Source: Oceanispirochaeta sp. M1
GTDB lineage: Bacteria > Spirochaetota > Spirochaetia > DSM-2461
NCBI RefSeq assembly: GCF_003346715.1
Contig: NZ_QQPQ01000020.1
Coordinates: 43,319 to 107,318, forward strand
Direction: 5' to 3'
Length of the DNA: 64,000 bases
Below the pieces are notes generated by a model. That model did no database searches, was not told the DNA's origin, and saw only the letters and a list, made by a program, of their open reading frames with translations. The position numbers were made by a program, and so were the translations under genes. Below, piece by piece: positions 18,132 to 27,384 of this stretch; positions within the stretch are counted from its first letter, which is position 1, and each line of letters begins with the position of its first letter.

Positions 18132-19608
18132 AAGATTCACAGTTATAGTTTTTCTATTTCTAACAATTTCTCTTTTCTCAGAGCCTGTTACTCTTCCGGA
18201 AAGTCTAAGTTATGATGACTTGAAGCTAACAAAAAAGACATGGAATATCGGTGTAAGCAGCTACAGTGGACTCAATCTTGATCTACGTTATGAGTATCTT
18301 TTAAATGCCCTTCCTCTCCTTGTACATGAAGAGATATCAAATCTTTCCGAACATATTCTTTCAGAAGACGAGATTGTACATTTACAGACTATTTTTCTAA
18401 AAGAGAAAACCATTGCTCTGGAAAAAGAGAAAAGCAGCATACATGCACAGCGTGATGCACTCTTATTTTCTGAACTTGAAGAAGGGGAAATTAAAGAAAA
18501 ATATGATGATTATTCAGAAAAGATAAAAGAGAAAGAAGAATTATTACAATTCTGGAAGGATCTTACAATAGAGGATATCCAGATCGAAAAGACTCTACCT
18601 GTTCATATTCAGAAATTTACTGACTCTGATGCACGTCTCCTGTCTCCCCGGGTTCAGGTTCAGCGTTTTATGGAGTCCGAAGATCTTGATCTCCTTATCA
18701 GCGGGACTGTAGAAAAACTTGATAACATGTTTTTTCTTAATATAGAGGGAATAATGCAGCATAGCGGAAAGCCTGTGTTTTCTCTTAATAAGGTTGTCAC
18801 TGAAGAGGAGATTAACGAGGTCGTAAGTGAAGGAGCAGTAGAACTGAGAACCGTTGTTCTGGGCCGCAGCTGGTCTGACCTGACAGTCACGGCTCTTCCC
18901 TCGAATGCTCTGCTTCTTATAGATGGTGACAGTCGCGGGGTAGGGAACATGCACTTATATGATCTTGAACCCGGATTTGTTACTCTGTCGGTCATATCAA
19001 CGGGATTTAAAAGTGATATCAGGCAAATTTATCTGACATCAGGAGCCTCCCAGAGTATAGAAATTGAGCTTGTAAAAGGAAACAGCACTGGGCTGTCACT
19101 TTTTTCAGAACCTCCGGGTGCTGATGTCTACTTTGGAGCAACATGGGTGGGTCAAACTCCGCTCTTTACTGAAAAACCGGGTCAGCAGAGTCAGATAAAG
19201 ATCAGCAAGAATGAGTACATGCCCTTTTATGCTGACAGTGATGCAATAGATGGAAACAGTCTGACAGTTGAGCTGGGAGCAGATCTTTTTGATAAACAGA
19301 AGGCACTTAAAATAAGTAAAAGCAAATTCTACAGATCCCTGGGATGGTTCAGTATGTCTATAGCTGTACCTCTGATTCTGTCGGGCGTTTACCAAAATCT
19401 TAACAACCGCTATTATAATTACGCTATGGACTATAATAGTACTTTTGACCCTGCAAGTTATGATAAGGCTATTGAATATCAGAAAAAGGCTGACATAGCG
19501 TATTACAGTCTCTGGGGCGGAGTGGCAATTAGTGGCGGTCTGCTGGTTAATACTATATTTAAATTAAGGGATTATATCCGTGCGGCGGAGAAATCCACAG
19601 AGGATTAG
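18124..19608 (+). CDS. Exported PEGA-domain protein with C-terminal membrane segments
   Basis: 494 aa with a signal peptide (about residues 1-20). Residues 90-145 are a charged coiled coil rich in K and E. Two PEGA-like beta domains follow: near 257-320 (SNALLLIDGDSRGVG...) and near 325-390 (SEPPGADVYFGATWVGQTPL, the signature PEGA motif). Two hydrophobic segments near 405-425 and 460-480 may anchor it. PEGA domains are usually extracytoplasmic and thought to bind cell-wall or surface partners; no specific function can be given. Packed between cheY and ftsY. Confidence 0.65.
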   Translation: MIRRFTVIVFLFLTISLFSEPVTLPESLSYDDLKLTKKTWNIGVSSYSGLNLDLRYEYLLNALPLLVHEEISNLSEHILSEDEIVHLQTIFLKEKTIALEKEKSSIHAQRDALLFSELEEGEIKEKYDDYSEKIKEKEELLQFWKDLTIEDIQIEKTLPVHIQKFTDSDARLLSPRVQVQRFMESEDLDLLISGTVEKLDNMFFLNIEGIMQHSGKPVFSLNKVVTEEEINEVVSEGAVELRTVVLGRSWSDLTVTALPSNALLLIDGDSRGVGNMHLYDLEPGFVTLSVISTGFKSDIRQIYLTSGASQSIEIELVKGNSTGLSLFSEPPGADVYFGATWVGQTPLFTEKPGQQSQIKISKNEYMPFYADSDAIDGNSLTVELGADLFDKQKALKISKSKFYRSLGWFSMSIAVPLILSGVYQNLNNRYYNYAMDYNSTFDPASYDKAIEYQKKADIAYYSLWGGVAISGGLLVNTIFKLRDYIRAAEKSTED

Positions 19609-19609
19609 A

Positions 19610-20521
19610 ATGTTCTGGAAAAAGAAAAAAAATAATGTAAAAAAAGCTAAAGATATGAATCTTGGACGGAGGATTGCCGATTTATTTGGCAAAAGCAGCT
19701 CTCTTGATGACTTCTATGAAGAGCTTGAAGAGATGCTGATAAGCGGTGATATGGGCGGATCCGTCACCATGGAAATAGTTGACGAACTCAAAGAACGTGT
19801 AAAAAAAGATAAGATCAAGGATAAAGATACTATTCTTGCCGAACTGAGATCTATTATTTCTGAAAATCTTAAGACAAAACAGATCCATCCTGTAAAAGGA
19901 TCACTGAATGTCTATCTCGTTTTAGGGGTTAACGGTGTAGGTAAAACTACGACAATTGCAAAATTAGCCACTTATTTTAAAAAGGAAGGATCTTCAAAGA
20001 TTGTTTTTTCCGCAGGAGACACCTTCCGGGCAGCGGCCATTGATCAACTGAAAATCCAGGGGGAGAGAACAGGATGCAGGGTCATTGCCCAGAGTCATGG
20101 ATCCGATCCCGGTGCGGTTATTTATGACAGTATAGTTTCTGCAAAAAGTCAGGGTGAAGAGCTGATTCTTGCCGACACAGCAGGCCGAATGCATAATAAA
20201 TCAAACCTTATCAAAGAACTCAAAAAAATTGACAAGATAGTAAACTCCAATATAGATGAAAAAGGTTCATACAGAAAAATTCTTATTCTGGATGCAACAA
20301 CCGGTCAGAATGGTCTGCAGCAGGCGGAAGTCTTTAATGATGCCATAGATGTGGACTGTGTGGTTCTGACAAAATATGATGCCACAGCAAGAGGCGGGCT
20401 GATTGTTGCCATCAGCAGAAAACTCAATATTCCTGTAGCGTTTATAGGTCATGGTGAAGGTCTTGATGATCTTTCCGTATTTGATCCTGAAAGCTATCTG
20501 GACGATCTGCTGGCACTGTAG
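19610..20521 (+). CDS. ftsY: Signal recognition particle receptor FtsY
   Basis: 303 aa from ATG 19610, preceded by AGAGGA. FtsY docks SRP-ribosome complexes at the inner membrane. A short basic N-terminus (WKKKKNNVKK) replaces the long acidic A domain of E. coli, as in many bacteria. The NG domain has GVNGVGKTT (G1), DTFRAAAIDQL, DTAGR, and TKYDATARGG (guanine-specificity TKxD region). The frame opens 30 bases earlier at a GTG (19580), but that start overlaps the PEGA gene and lacks a ribosome-binding site. Confidence 0.93.
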   Translation: MFWKKKKNNVKKAKDMNLGRRIADLFGKSSSLDDFYEELEEMLISGDMGGSVTMEIVDELKERVKKDKIKDKDTILAELRSIISENLKTKQIHPVKGSLNVYLVLGVNGVGKTTTIAKLATYFKKEGSSKIVFSAGDTFRAAAIDQLKIQGERTGCRVIAQSHGSDPGAVIYDSIVSAKSQGEELILADTAGRMHNKSNLIKELKKIDKIVNSNIDEKGSYRKILILDATTGQNGLQQAEVFNDAIDVDCVVLTKYDATARGGLIVAISRKLNIPVAFIGHGEGLDDLSVFDPESYLDDLLAL

Positions 20522-20523
20522 AA

Positions 20524-21558
20524 ATGCTTGTTCTCATACTGTTTCTTATTTTGAGCAGCCCCCTGGCCGCTCAGGATTTTTTTCTCTCAGACAGTCTTGG
20601 GACAAAGATGCAGAGCACCCTCGGGATTGAAGATGCCAAGTGGGTTCTCAGTATAGAACAGAATGGACTTGAAGAGGAACGTATTCTTTTTAAAGAACAG
20701 GCACCCCATAAACGCTGGCTCATCCTGAGTTATCTTGAAGAGGGAGAGCACAGAAACAGTGAGAAATATTTCTACGGTGAATCCCTTCGTACAGAAACAA
20801 TTTTTAACGGAAAAGACCGGATACTGGAAGAGCTCCTTTACGATTCAAAGGGGAGTCTTCTGGTTCATAAAAAATATGAATACGGTGACAGAGGCATACT
20901 AAGCCGGATTATCAGAGAATCTGACTCGGATTATTCCGATTTCAGCCTGAAGTATAGGGATAAAGGTTCTCTGGTCAGTATTCAGTCGGATAGGGGAGAT
21001 CGAATAGAGTGGCGTTCCGGCGATTTCAGCAGGCAGTACCTGGATACTCTATATCTTGTAGAAGACTCAATCTCCACTTTTTTACGGTATAATGATGGCA
21101 ATCTGGAGAGCAAGGTAATTCGAAATGAGGAGCAGATACTTGAAGAGTCTGTTTTTTCATATTCTGATGATGGAATTATTGAGAAGGAGATTCTCTCTGA
21201 GAGTGATGATAAGCGGAGAACCGAACGTTTTTTCGATAAGGAAGGGAGACTCCTGGTAGAAAACATCTATCTGGAAGACGAACTTTACTACTCCCTGATC
21301 AATACATTGAAAGACGGTCTTCTGATCCGTAGACAGGAACGCAGCTCTTCTGTCAGAAACATATGGGTCTATGAATACTGTGATTCTACAGTAAAAGATT
21401 CAGAACCCTGTATGATTCGTCAGTACAGAAACGGTCAGCTTCTTAAGGAAACAGAAATTCTTGAAGATAAAACCATTGAGACCCTTTACAGGAATAATGA
21501 AGTTGTAATGACCAATATTATAGAAAATAAGTCAGAAGAAGACGGAGTGGATTCATGA
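20524..21558 (+). CDS. Exported protein with YD-like repeats, unknown function
   Basis: 344 aa with a signal peptide cleaved near LAAQ (residue 17). The mature part is beta-rich with recurring short units of the form YD-x-x-G-x-L-x-x (for example near 100, 110, 140 and 250), like YD/MORN-type repeats of exported proteins. It is three bases from ftsY and overlaps lolC by four, and the LolCDE neighbours suggest an envelope or lipoprotein-sorting link (inference). Residues directly after the cleavage site contain no Cys, so it is not itself a lipoprotein. Confidence 0.55.
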   Translation: MLVLILFLILSSPLAAQDFFLSDSLGTKMQSTLGIEDAKWVLSIEQNGLEEERILFKEQAPHKRWLILSYLEEGEHRNSEKYFYGESLRTETIFNGKDRILEELLYDSKGSLLVHKKYEYGDRGILSRIIRESDSDYSDFSLKYRDKGSLVSIQSDRGDRIEWRSGDFSRQYLDTLYLVEDSISTFLRYNDGNLESKVIRNEEQILEESVFSYSDDGIIEKEILSESDDKRRTERFFDKEGRLLVENIYLEDELYYSLINTLKDGLLIRRQERSSSVRNIWVYEYCDSTVKDSEPCMIRQYRNGQLLKETEILEDKTIETLYRNNEVVMTNIIENKSEEDGVDS

Positions 21559-22787
21559 TGTTTAACTGGACCCGTTATCTGTCTATTCGATATCTCTTTA
21601 CCCATAATGGACGCAGAGGTCATCTGGGGAATACACTGGCCGTATTGGGACTCTGTATCGGCATAATGACACTTATTACAGTACTCACTGTGATGAATGG
21701 ATTTCAGCAGAGTTTTATCACCAGTATCAACGAGGTCTATTCCTATCACATCAGGATCAGTGGTGTGGATAATGATGAAGATCTCTCATATTTGAAGGAT
21801 CAGCCGGGTATTAGAGCCGTTGTTGCCTTCTCAGATCTCCAGGGGATACTGACCAGCAGACAATCCTACAGTTCTGGTGCACAGATGAGGTTTATTGACT
21901 TTGAAGCGGCCCTTGAAGATAAAAAGTTTTTTAAGGAACTTGAAATTACTGCCGGAAGCATACCTGAAAAAGAGTATGAAATACTCCTTGGAAGCAGTCT
22001 TGCCAGATACCTGGGTGTTCAGACCGGAGAAAATATCTCCTTTTCCCGTCTTGATCCCCGAAGCAGTTCATTCCGGAATACGGATTACACTGTAAGCGGT
22101 ATTTTCAGCACCGGTTTCTATGAATATGACAGAAACATGTGTTTTGCATCACTGCCTTCGGATTATGAAGCATCCCTGACCAGGGGAGTAAAGCTGGATA
22201 ATCATTTCAGGGATAAGAAGGTGCTCACATTTCTGCGCAGCGAATTTCCGGAGGGGCGAGTTGAATCCTGGAGAGAGTACAACTCTGCTTTTTATAATGC
22301 TCTGAAAATTGAAAAAGTTTTTATGTTTCTCATTGTGGCTCTTATCTTTATTGTAGTGGCTGTTAATATCTACCACTCTATGAAAAGAAATGTAAAAGAG
22401 AGAATCCTTGAATTGGCGCTGTTGAAAGCTGTAGGCGGCAGGGCGACCGATATCAGAAGGATTTATATCAATCAGGGAATAATGATAGCTCTCATAAGTA
22501 TGATCAGCGGTACGGCTGCAGGGATAGCCCTTTCTCTGAATGTGAATGAGATAATCTCGTTTTTGATATCTCTTCAGCAGAATATTTATCTTCTACTGAT
22601 CAGAATACCTTTTATAAATATACCGGCACCGGGACAGTTCTATTTTACAGCTATACCGGTACAGTTTTTTCTCAAGGATATACTGATCATAAATATATCG
22701 GCCTTTGTATCCGTCCTTTTTGCAGCAGTCTCCTCCGTATATACGGCATCAAAAGTTCTCCCTGCGGAGATATTCAGGAATGAGTAA
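21555..22787 (+). CDS. lolC: Lipoprotein-releasing ABC transporter permease (LolC/E type)
   Basis: 410 aa. FtsX-family permease with TM1 near residues 25-47, a large periplasmic domain and three C-terminal spans (near 255-280, 310-335, 370-395). The family motif LALLKAVGG (near 290) is present. With LolD and a second permease it would extract lipoproteins from the inner membrane. Start ATG overlaps the previous stop. Lol function is inferred from the permease-ATPase-permease order; a macrolide-type exporter is the alternative. Confidence 0.8.
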   Translation: MMFNWTRYLSIRYLFTHNGRRGHLGNTLAVLGLCIGIMTLITVLTVMNGFQQSFITSINEVYSYHIRISGVDNDEDLSYLKDQPGIRAVVAFSDLQGILTSRQSYSSGAQMRFIDFEAALEDKKFFKELEITAGSIPEKEYEILLGSSLARYLGVQTGENISFSRLDPRSSSFRNTDYTVSGIFSTGFYEYDRNMCFASLPSDYEASLTRGVKLDNHFRDKKVLTFLRSEFPEGRVESWREYNSAFYNALKIEKVFMFLIVALIFIVVAVNIYHSMKRNVKERILELALLKAVGGRATDIRRIYINQGIMIALISMISGTAAGIALSLNVNEIISFLISLQQNIYLLLIRIPFINIPAPGQFYFTAIPVQFFLKDILIINISAFVSVLFAAVSSVYTASKVLPAEIFRNE

Positions 22788-23462
22788 ATGAAAATATTGG
22801 AATTGAATCAGATAAGTAAAACCTACCGCTCCGGGGATGATGATCTTCTTATTTTGGATCAGATAGATTTCTCTCTGGAAAAAGGTGATTCCATGGCCCT
22901 TACCGGAGAGAGCGGCTGCGGCAAGAGTACCTTTCTTAATCTGGTTGGTGCTCTGGATAAAGCGGATTCAGGAATCCTCCACTCATGCGGTCTGAATCTT
23001 TCAGAGGCAGGTGAAGCAGAGATGGCTGTGTACCGTAACAGGAATACAGGTTTTATCTTTCAGTTTCACTATCTACTAAAGGATTTTACTGCTCTGGAAA
23101 ATATCATGCTCCCCGGAAGGATCATGAGGTGTAATCCCGGAGAATTGAAATCCAGAGCGGAACATCTCCTTGAAGCAGTAAATCTTGAGGATAGGGGACA
23201 TCACTATCCGGGACAACTCTCAGGAGGAGAGAGGCAGAGAATTGCCCTTGCCAGAGCTCTTATCAATTCTCCCGAACTCATACTGGCCGATGAACCCACT
23301 GGAAGCCTGGATGAAAAAAATTCCGCTCTTGTGGAGGATATGCTTTTCAGCCTTACAGATGATGAAGATGTGACTATGATTCTTGTCACCCATGACAGAT
23401 CTCTGGCATCCCGCAGTCCTCTGCGCTACCAGCTGCAGGGAGGCAGTCTCCACCAGATATGA
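22788..23462 (+). CDS. lolD: Lipoprotein-releasing ABC transporter ATPase LolD
   Basis: 224-aa ABC ATPase. Walker A GESGCGKST (residues 40-48), Q loop FQFHYLL, signature LSGGERQR, Walker B LILADEPTGSLD and the H-loop His in VTHDRS. The size and sequence fit the LolD/MacB-type subclass. It begins directly after lolC and its stop overlaps the start of the second permease (ATGA). It is one of the few ABC ATPases in this window and could in principle serve other permeases. Confidence 0.88.
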   Translation: MKILELNQISKTYRSGDDDLLILDQIDFSLEKGDSMALTGESGCGKSTFLNLVGALDKADSGILHSCGLNLSEAGEAEMAVYRNRNTGFIFQFHYLLKDFTALENIMLPGRIMRCNPGELKSRAEHLLEAVNLEDRGHHYPGQLSGGERQRIALARALINSPELILADEPTGSLDEKNSALVEDMLFSLTDDEDVTMILVTHDRSLASRSPLRYQLQGGSLHQI

Positions 23463-24754
23463 AATCTCTCCTCCTTGATATGTCCTACAGGCTCTTCAAA
23501 GGTCCCCGTAAGAGGGAATCCCGTCCTATCTTCGGTTCCATAACAGGAATTGCTCTCAGTATAATTCCTCTGGTGGTTGTGATCTTCCTTTCCGACGGTA
23601 TGATCAGAGGTATTACAGAGCGCTATATAGAAACCGGAACCTTTCATCTTCAGCTGAGACCCCATGAGTCTCTCTCTGATGATGAGTGGATAGAAATTCA
23701 GAACAATCTAAATGAACTTGAACAGCTGATCTCTGTAAGGCGTGAACACAGCGGTACAGGCCTGGCATATAAGGGTGATCTCCAGTCTGCAGTATCTGTA
23801 AGAGCCGTGGAGAAAGAGCTCTTTCTTGAGGATGAGGGTTTCAGCAGATATGTTGAGATTCTTGAGGGCAGTTTTGATCTGACAGACAAGAATAATATTG
23901 TTATCGGGCGGGAGATTGCAGCATCTCTGAATCTGAAAACCGGGGATACAATCAGGATTCTCACGGGTAAAACCCTTTCCAGTGGTAAATACATACCAAA
24001 AGTCAGTAAGTTTAAGGTTCAGGGGATATTTACAACAGGTTATCAGGATCTTGATAAGATGTGGGTATTTATCCCTCTTGAGAAGGGCCTCCGGATTCTT
24101 CAGGACAGTGAATCAAGCAGCAAGATGGCAGTTAAAGTTATTGATCCCTATGATGATCTCAATCCTGTAATCGCCGATGTCCGTAAGGTTCTGGATAAAG
24201 GGCGCTGGGGTATTTACAGCTGGCACTCTCTGAATCGTTCACAGCAGAGTAATTATCAGACCACAAAACTGCTTCTTATACTGATAATGGCTCTTATTGT
24301 TCTTGTGGCTGTAATGAATATCTCATCATCAATGATAATGCTGGTAATGGAGAATGAGCAGGAAATAGGAATTCTCAAAAGCATGGGGATGAATAACAGA
24401 TTTCTTTCCCTTCAATATGTCTTTACTGCGGGGCTGGCCGGCGGAACCGGGAGCATTATTGGAATTACTCTGGGTTCTCTGATTGTCGTCCGTTTCAATC
24501 AGATTATCTCTTTCCTGGACACTGTCATTAACTTCTTTATTTCCCTATGGCACACTCTGAGTGCGCAGATCGAGACAGCACCGGTCTCCCTCTTAAACAG
24601 TCAGTACTACCTGGAAGATTTCAGCATATCACTTGATTTCCATATTCTGGGCATCATTTTTTTATCAACACTCCTTCTCTCAATGCTGGCCGCCCTTATT
24701 CCTATTAGAAATATTGGAAAAATTACAGCTTTGGACATCCTGAGAAAACATTGA
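23459..24754 (+). CDS. lolE: Second lipoprotein-releasing ABC permease (LolE/C type)
   Basis: 431 aa, paralogous to the permease at 21555. One N-terminal span (near residues 27-50), a periplasmic domain to about residue 260 and three C-terminal spans, with the motif EIGILKSMGM near 302. Two different permeases flanking one ATPase match LolC-LolD-LolE. The C/E labels between the two are arbitrary. A terminator follows. Confidence 0.8.
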   Translation: MKSLLLDMSYRLFKGPRKRESRPIFGSITGIALSIIPLVVVIFLSDGMIRGITERYIETGTFHLQLRPHESLSDDEWIEIQNNLNELEQLISVRREHSGTGLAYKGDLQSAVSVRAVEKELFLEDEGFSRYVEILEGSFDLTDKNNIVIGREIAASLNLKTGDTIRILTGKTLSSGKYIPKVSKFKVQGIFTTGYQDLDKMWVFIPLEKGLRILQDSESSSKMAVKVIDPYDDLNPVIADVRKVLDKGRWGIYSWHSLNRSQQSNYQTTKLLLILIMALIVLVAVMNISSSMIMLVMENEQEIGILKSMGMNNRFLSLQYVFTAGLAGGTGSIIGITLGSLIVVRFNQIISFLDTVINFFISLWHTLSAQIETAPVSLLNSQYYLEDFSISLDFHILGIIFLSTLLLSMLAALIPIRNIGKITALDILRKH

Positions 24755-24776
24755 TTACCGATAGTATAAGATATAT

Positions 24777-24815
24777 GGGAGAAAGGGAAATTGACTTTCT
24801 CTCTTTTATATTTTG
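24777..24815 (+). terminator. Rho-independent terminator after lolE
   Basis: Nine-bp stem (GGGAGAAAG with CTTTCTCTC, one G-U pair), nine-base loop, then a T-rich stretch. It ends the cheY/ftsY/lol transcript. Confidence 0.6.
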
Positions 24816-24824
24816 AAAAGACTG

Positions 24825-24852
24825 TTACTGTATCGGATAATTGGTATAGAAT
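24825..24852 (+). promoter_or_regulatory. Promoter for clpC
   Basis: TTACTG (24825-24830) and TAGAAT (24847-24852) with a 16-bp spacer, 30 bp before the clpC ATG at 24882. Confidence 0.4.
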
Positions 24853-24881
24853 ATTATTAACAGACTCAAAATGAGGTAATC

Positions 24882-27371
24882 ATGTTGAAAGGTTTAAGCC
24901 GAGAAGCCCAGAGAGTTTTATCAATTCTGGCACAGGATGAGGCTAGAAGACTTCGTTCTGGAAAATTACTCCCCGAACATGTCATCATGGCTGTTCTTAA
25001 AGATAAAGAGGGCAGCGGATTCAGTCTGCTGAAAAAGCTGGGTGTAAATACTCATGAGATGAGAGAAGAGCTTGAAAAGGCTATTCCTCCCAATGAACTT
25101 CATAATCTTACGAGTGGTGAAGTTCCTCCCTCGGGAAGGCTCAGGTTTCTCCTTGAGAATTCAGCCAATGAAGCTACGGCATTACATCATGAGTTTATCG
25201 GAACGGAACATTTTGTGATTTCCGCTGCTGCAGAGCCCGGCAGTACTGTGGCTCTCTATCTCTCTGCCTATAATGTCACAATAGAAATCCTCCGTTCTGT
25301 TCTTTTTGATATAAACAGAAAACGACAGAAAAACATACAGTCATCCGGATCTTCAGCCCAGGATGCCTCAGCACCCAAACAACGCCCCAGGATGAATATA
25401 CCAAGGGAAGTGACAGGTCTGCTGAAAGAGTATTCCAGAGACCTTACAGCCATGGCTGCCGAAAATCTTCTGGATCCTGTTATCGGCCGGGAACGGGAGA
25501 TAAACAGGGTACTTCGAATTCTTGCGAGACGGACAAAAAATAATCCGGTTCTTATCGGAGAACCGGGGGTGGGTAAAACCGCTGTTGTTGAGGGACTTGC
25601 CATCAGGATACAGGCTGGGATTGCTCCTGACTTTTTTCTTGGTAAGAAAGTTATCAGCCTCGATCTGGCCTCGATTGTTGCCGGAACAAAATACCGCGGT
25701 GAATTTGAAGAGCGTCTCAAAAAAATACTGAAAGAGATTGAACAGAGCGGCAATATAATCCTCTTTATAGATGAACTCCATACAATCATAGGAGCCGGTG
25801 GAGCCGAAGGTGCCATCGATGCCTCTAATATGATGAAACCTGCACTCTCAAGGGGTGAACTTCAATGCGTCGGAGCCACCACATTAAATGAATACAAGAA
25901 ACACATAGAAAAAGATCCGGCTCTTGAGCGGCGCTTTCAGAGCATCATGATTAATGAACCAAGTCAGGAAGAGACAGTTACAATCCTCAAGGGAATCCAG
26001 CAGCGCTATGAGGATCACCACAATGTTTCCTATAGTGATGAGGCAATCATGGCTGCCGTAGAGCTCTCTTCACGCTATATTTCTGACCGATGCCTCCCGG
26101 ATAAGGCCATTGACCTACTTGATGAGGCTGGTGCGGGAAAGAGGATGAGCAATGCCGTACAGCCTGGTGAAATATCCGACCTGGAAACAAAAATTGCCGA
26201 ATTGACAGCCGAAAAAATATCCTTTGTAAATGCCCAGAATTATGAAAAAGCGGCTTCCGTAAGAGACAGTGTCAGAAGTCTCAGGAATCAGATTGAAAAT
26301 CTTAAGGATGAGTGGAAAAAGACTCTGAGAGAAGAGCAAAATATTATTTATGTCGAAGATATTCAGAATGTAGTTTCTGAAAACACTGGTATTCCCCTCT
26401 ACAGAATGATCCGCAGCGAATCTGATAAACTCCTTCAAATCGAAAAGGAGCTTCATAAGACCGTTATCGGACAGAATGAAGCCATACAGACCGTAGCAAG
26501 TGCGATTCGCCGTTCAAGGACAGGACTAAATTCACCTGAACGTCCCATTGGCTCTTTTATCTTTCTGGGTCCCACAGGTGTAGGTAAAACACTGCTTGCA
26601 AAGACTCTTGCCAGTTTTCTTTTCGGAGACGCGGAGTCCCTGGTTAGAATAGATATGTCAGATTATATGGAGAAGCACAATGTGTCCCGTCTGGTAGGTT
26701 CTCCTCCCGGTTATGTGGGATATGAAGAGGGTGGAGTACTGACTGAAAAAATCAGAAGGCAGCCTTATAGTGTTATCCTCCTGGATGAGATAGAAAAGGC
26801 CCACCTTGATGTCTATAATCTTCTGCTTCAGGTTCTGGAAGAGGGTGAACTGCAGGATAATCTTGGACATCGCGTTTCTTTTAAAAACTGTGTTGTTATC
26901 ATGACATCCAATGTGGGTGCCAGAGACATGGCCAGGACTTTACCGGGATTTCAGATTGGCAAAGGAACTTCTCCCAATGACCACAGTTCAACGGCCATGA
27001 GCGAACTCAAACGGCTGTTCCGCCCCGAATTTCTCAACCGTGTAGATGAAATTTGCACCTTCCATGCCTTAGAAGACAAAGAAATTATGAATATTCTGAA
27101 TTTGACTATTCATGAGGTGACTCTGAGACTGCAGCAGAAGGAGATACAACTTGAAATATCCCTTAAAGTTAAGGAATATTTGATTGACAAGTGGTATGAT
27201 GTAACCTATGGTGCCAGACCCCTGAGACGGGCAGTGCAGAAGGAGATTGAAGATCCCCTTTCCATGGGCATACTCAGCGGACGATTTGATTCTGGATCGA
27301 CGGTCTGTGCCGAGCTGAGAAACGATAAAATCAGTTTCAGAAAGAAGAAAGCAAAAGCATTAAAATCCTGA
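24882..27371 (+). CDS. clpC: ClpC-type AAA+ protease ATPase
   Basis: 829 aa. ClpC unfolds proteins and feeds them to ClpP. N-terminal double Clp_N repeat (residues 1-145), first AAA module with Walker A GEPGVGKT (about 226) and Walker B LFIDELH, a middle UVR-type coiled coil (about 430-465: [19 protein letters not shown]), second AAA module with GPTGVGKT (about 563), [14 protein letters not shown] pore loop and LLDEIEKAH, then a D2-small domain. UVR marks it as ClpC rather than ClpB. Start ATG with GAGGT six bases upstream. No clpP or mcsB is adjacent. Confidence 0.9.
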   Translation: MLKGLSREAQRVLSILAQDEARRLRSGKLLPEHVIMAVLKDKEGSGFSLLKKLGVNTHEMREELEKAIPPNELHNLTSGEVPPSGRLRFLLENSANEATALHHEFIGTEHFVISAAAEPGSTVALYLSAYNVTIEILRSVLFDINRKRQKNIQSSGSSAQDASAPKQRPRMNIPREVTGLLKEYSRDLTAMAAENLLDPVIGREREINRVLRILARRTKNNPVLIGEPGVGKTAVVEGLAIRIQAGIAPDFFLGKKVISLDLASIVAGTKYRGEFEERLKKILKEIEQSGNIILFIDELHTIIGAGGAEGAIDASNMMKPALSRGELQCVGATTLNEYKKHIEKDPALERRFQSIMINEPSQEETVTILKGIQQRYEDHHNVSYSDEAIMAAVELSSRYISDRCLPDKAIDLLDEAGAGKRMSNAVQPGEISDLETKIAELTAEKISFVNAQNYEKAASVRDSVRSLRNQIENLKDEWKKTLREEQNIIYVEDIQNVVSENTGIPLYRMIRSESDKLLQIEKELHKTVIGQNEAIQTVASAIRRSRTGLNSPERPIGSFIFLGPTGVGKTLLAKTLASFLFGDAESLVRIDMSDYMEKHNVSRLVGSPPGYVGYEEGGVLTEKIRRQPYSVILLDEIEKAHLDVYNLLLQVLEEGELQDNLGHRVSFKNCVVIMTSNVGARDMARTLPGFQIGKGTSPNDHSSTAMSELKRLFRPEFLNRVDEICTFHALEDKEIMNILNLTIHEVTLRLQQKEIQLEISLKVKEYLIDKWYDVTYGARPLRRAVQKEIEDPLSMGILSGRFDSGSTVCAELRNDKISFRKKKAKALKS

Positions 27372-27384
27372 GGAGAGATTCCTT

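Noticed and set aside
25268..25816. Long minus-strand ORF inside clpC
   Set aside because: It is the antisense shadow of a conserved ATPase; its protein is low-complexity and matches no family.
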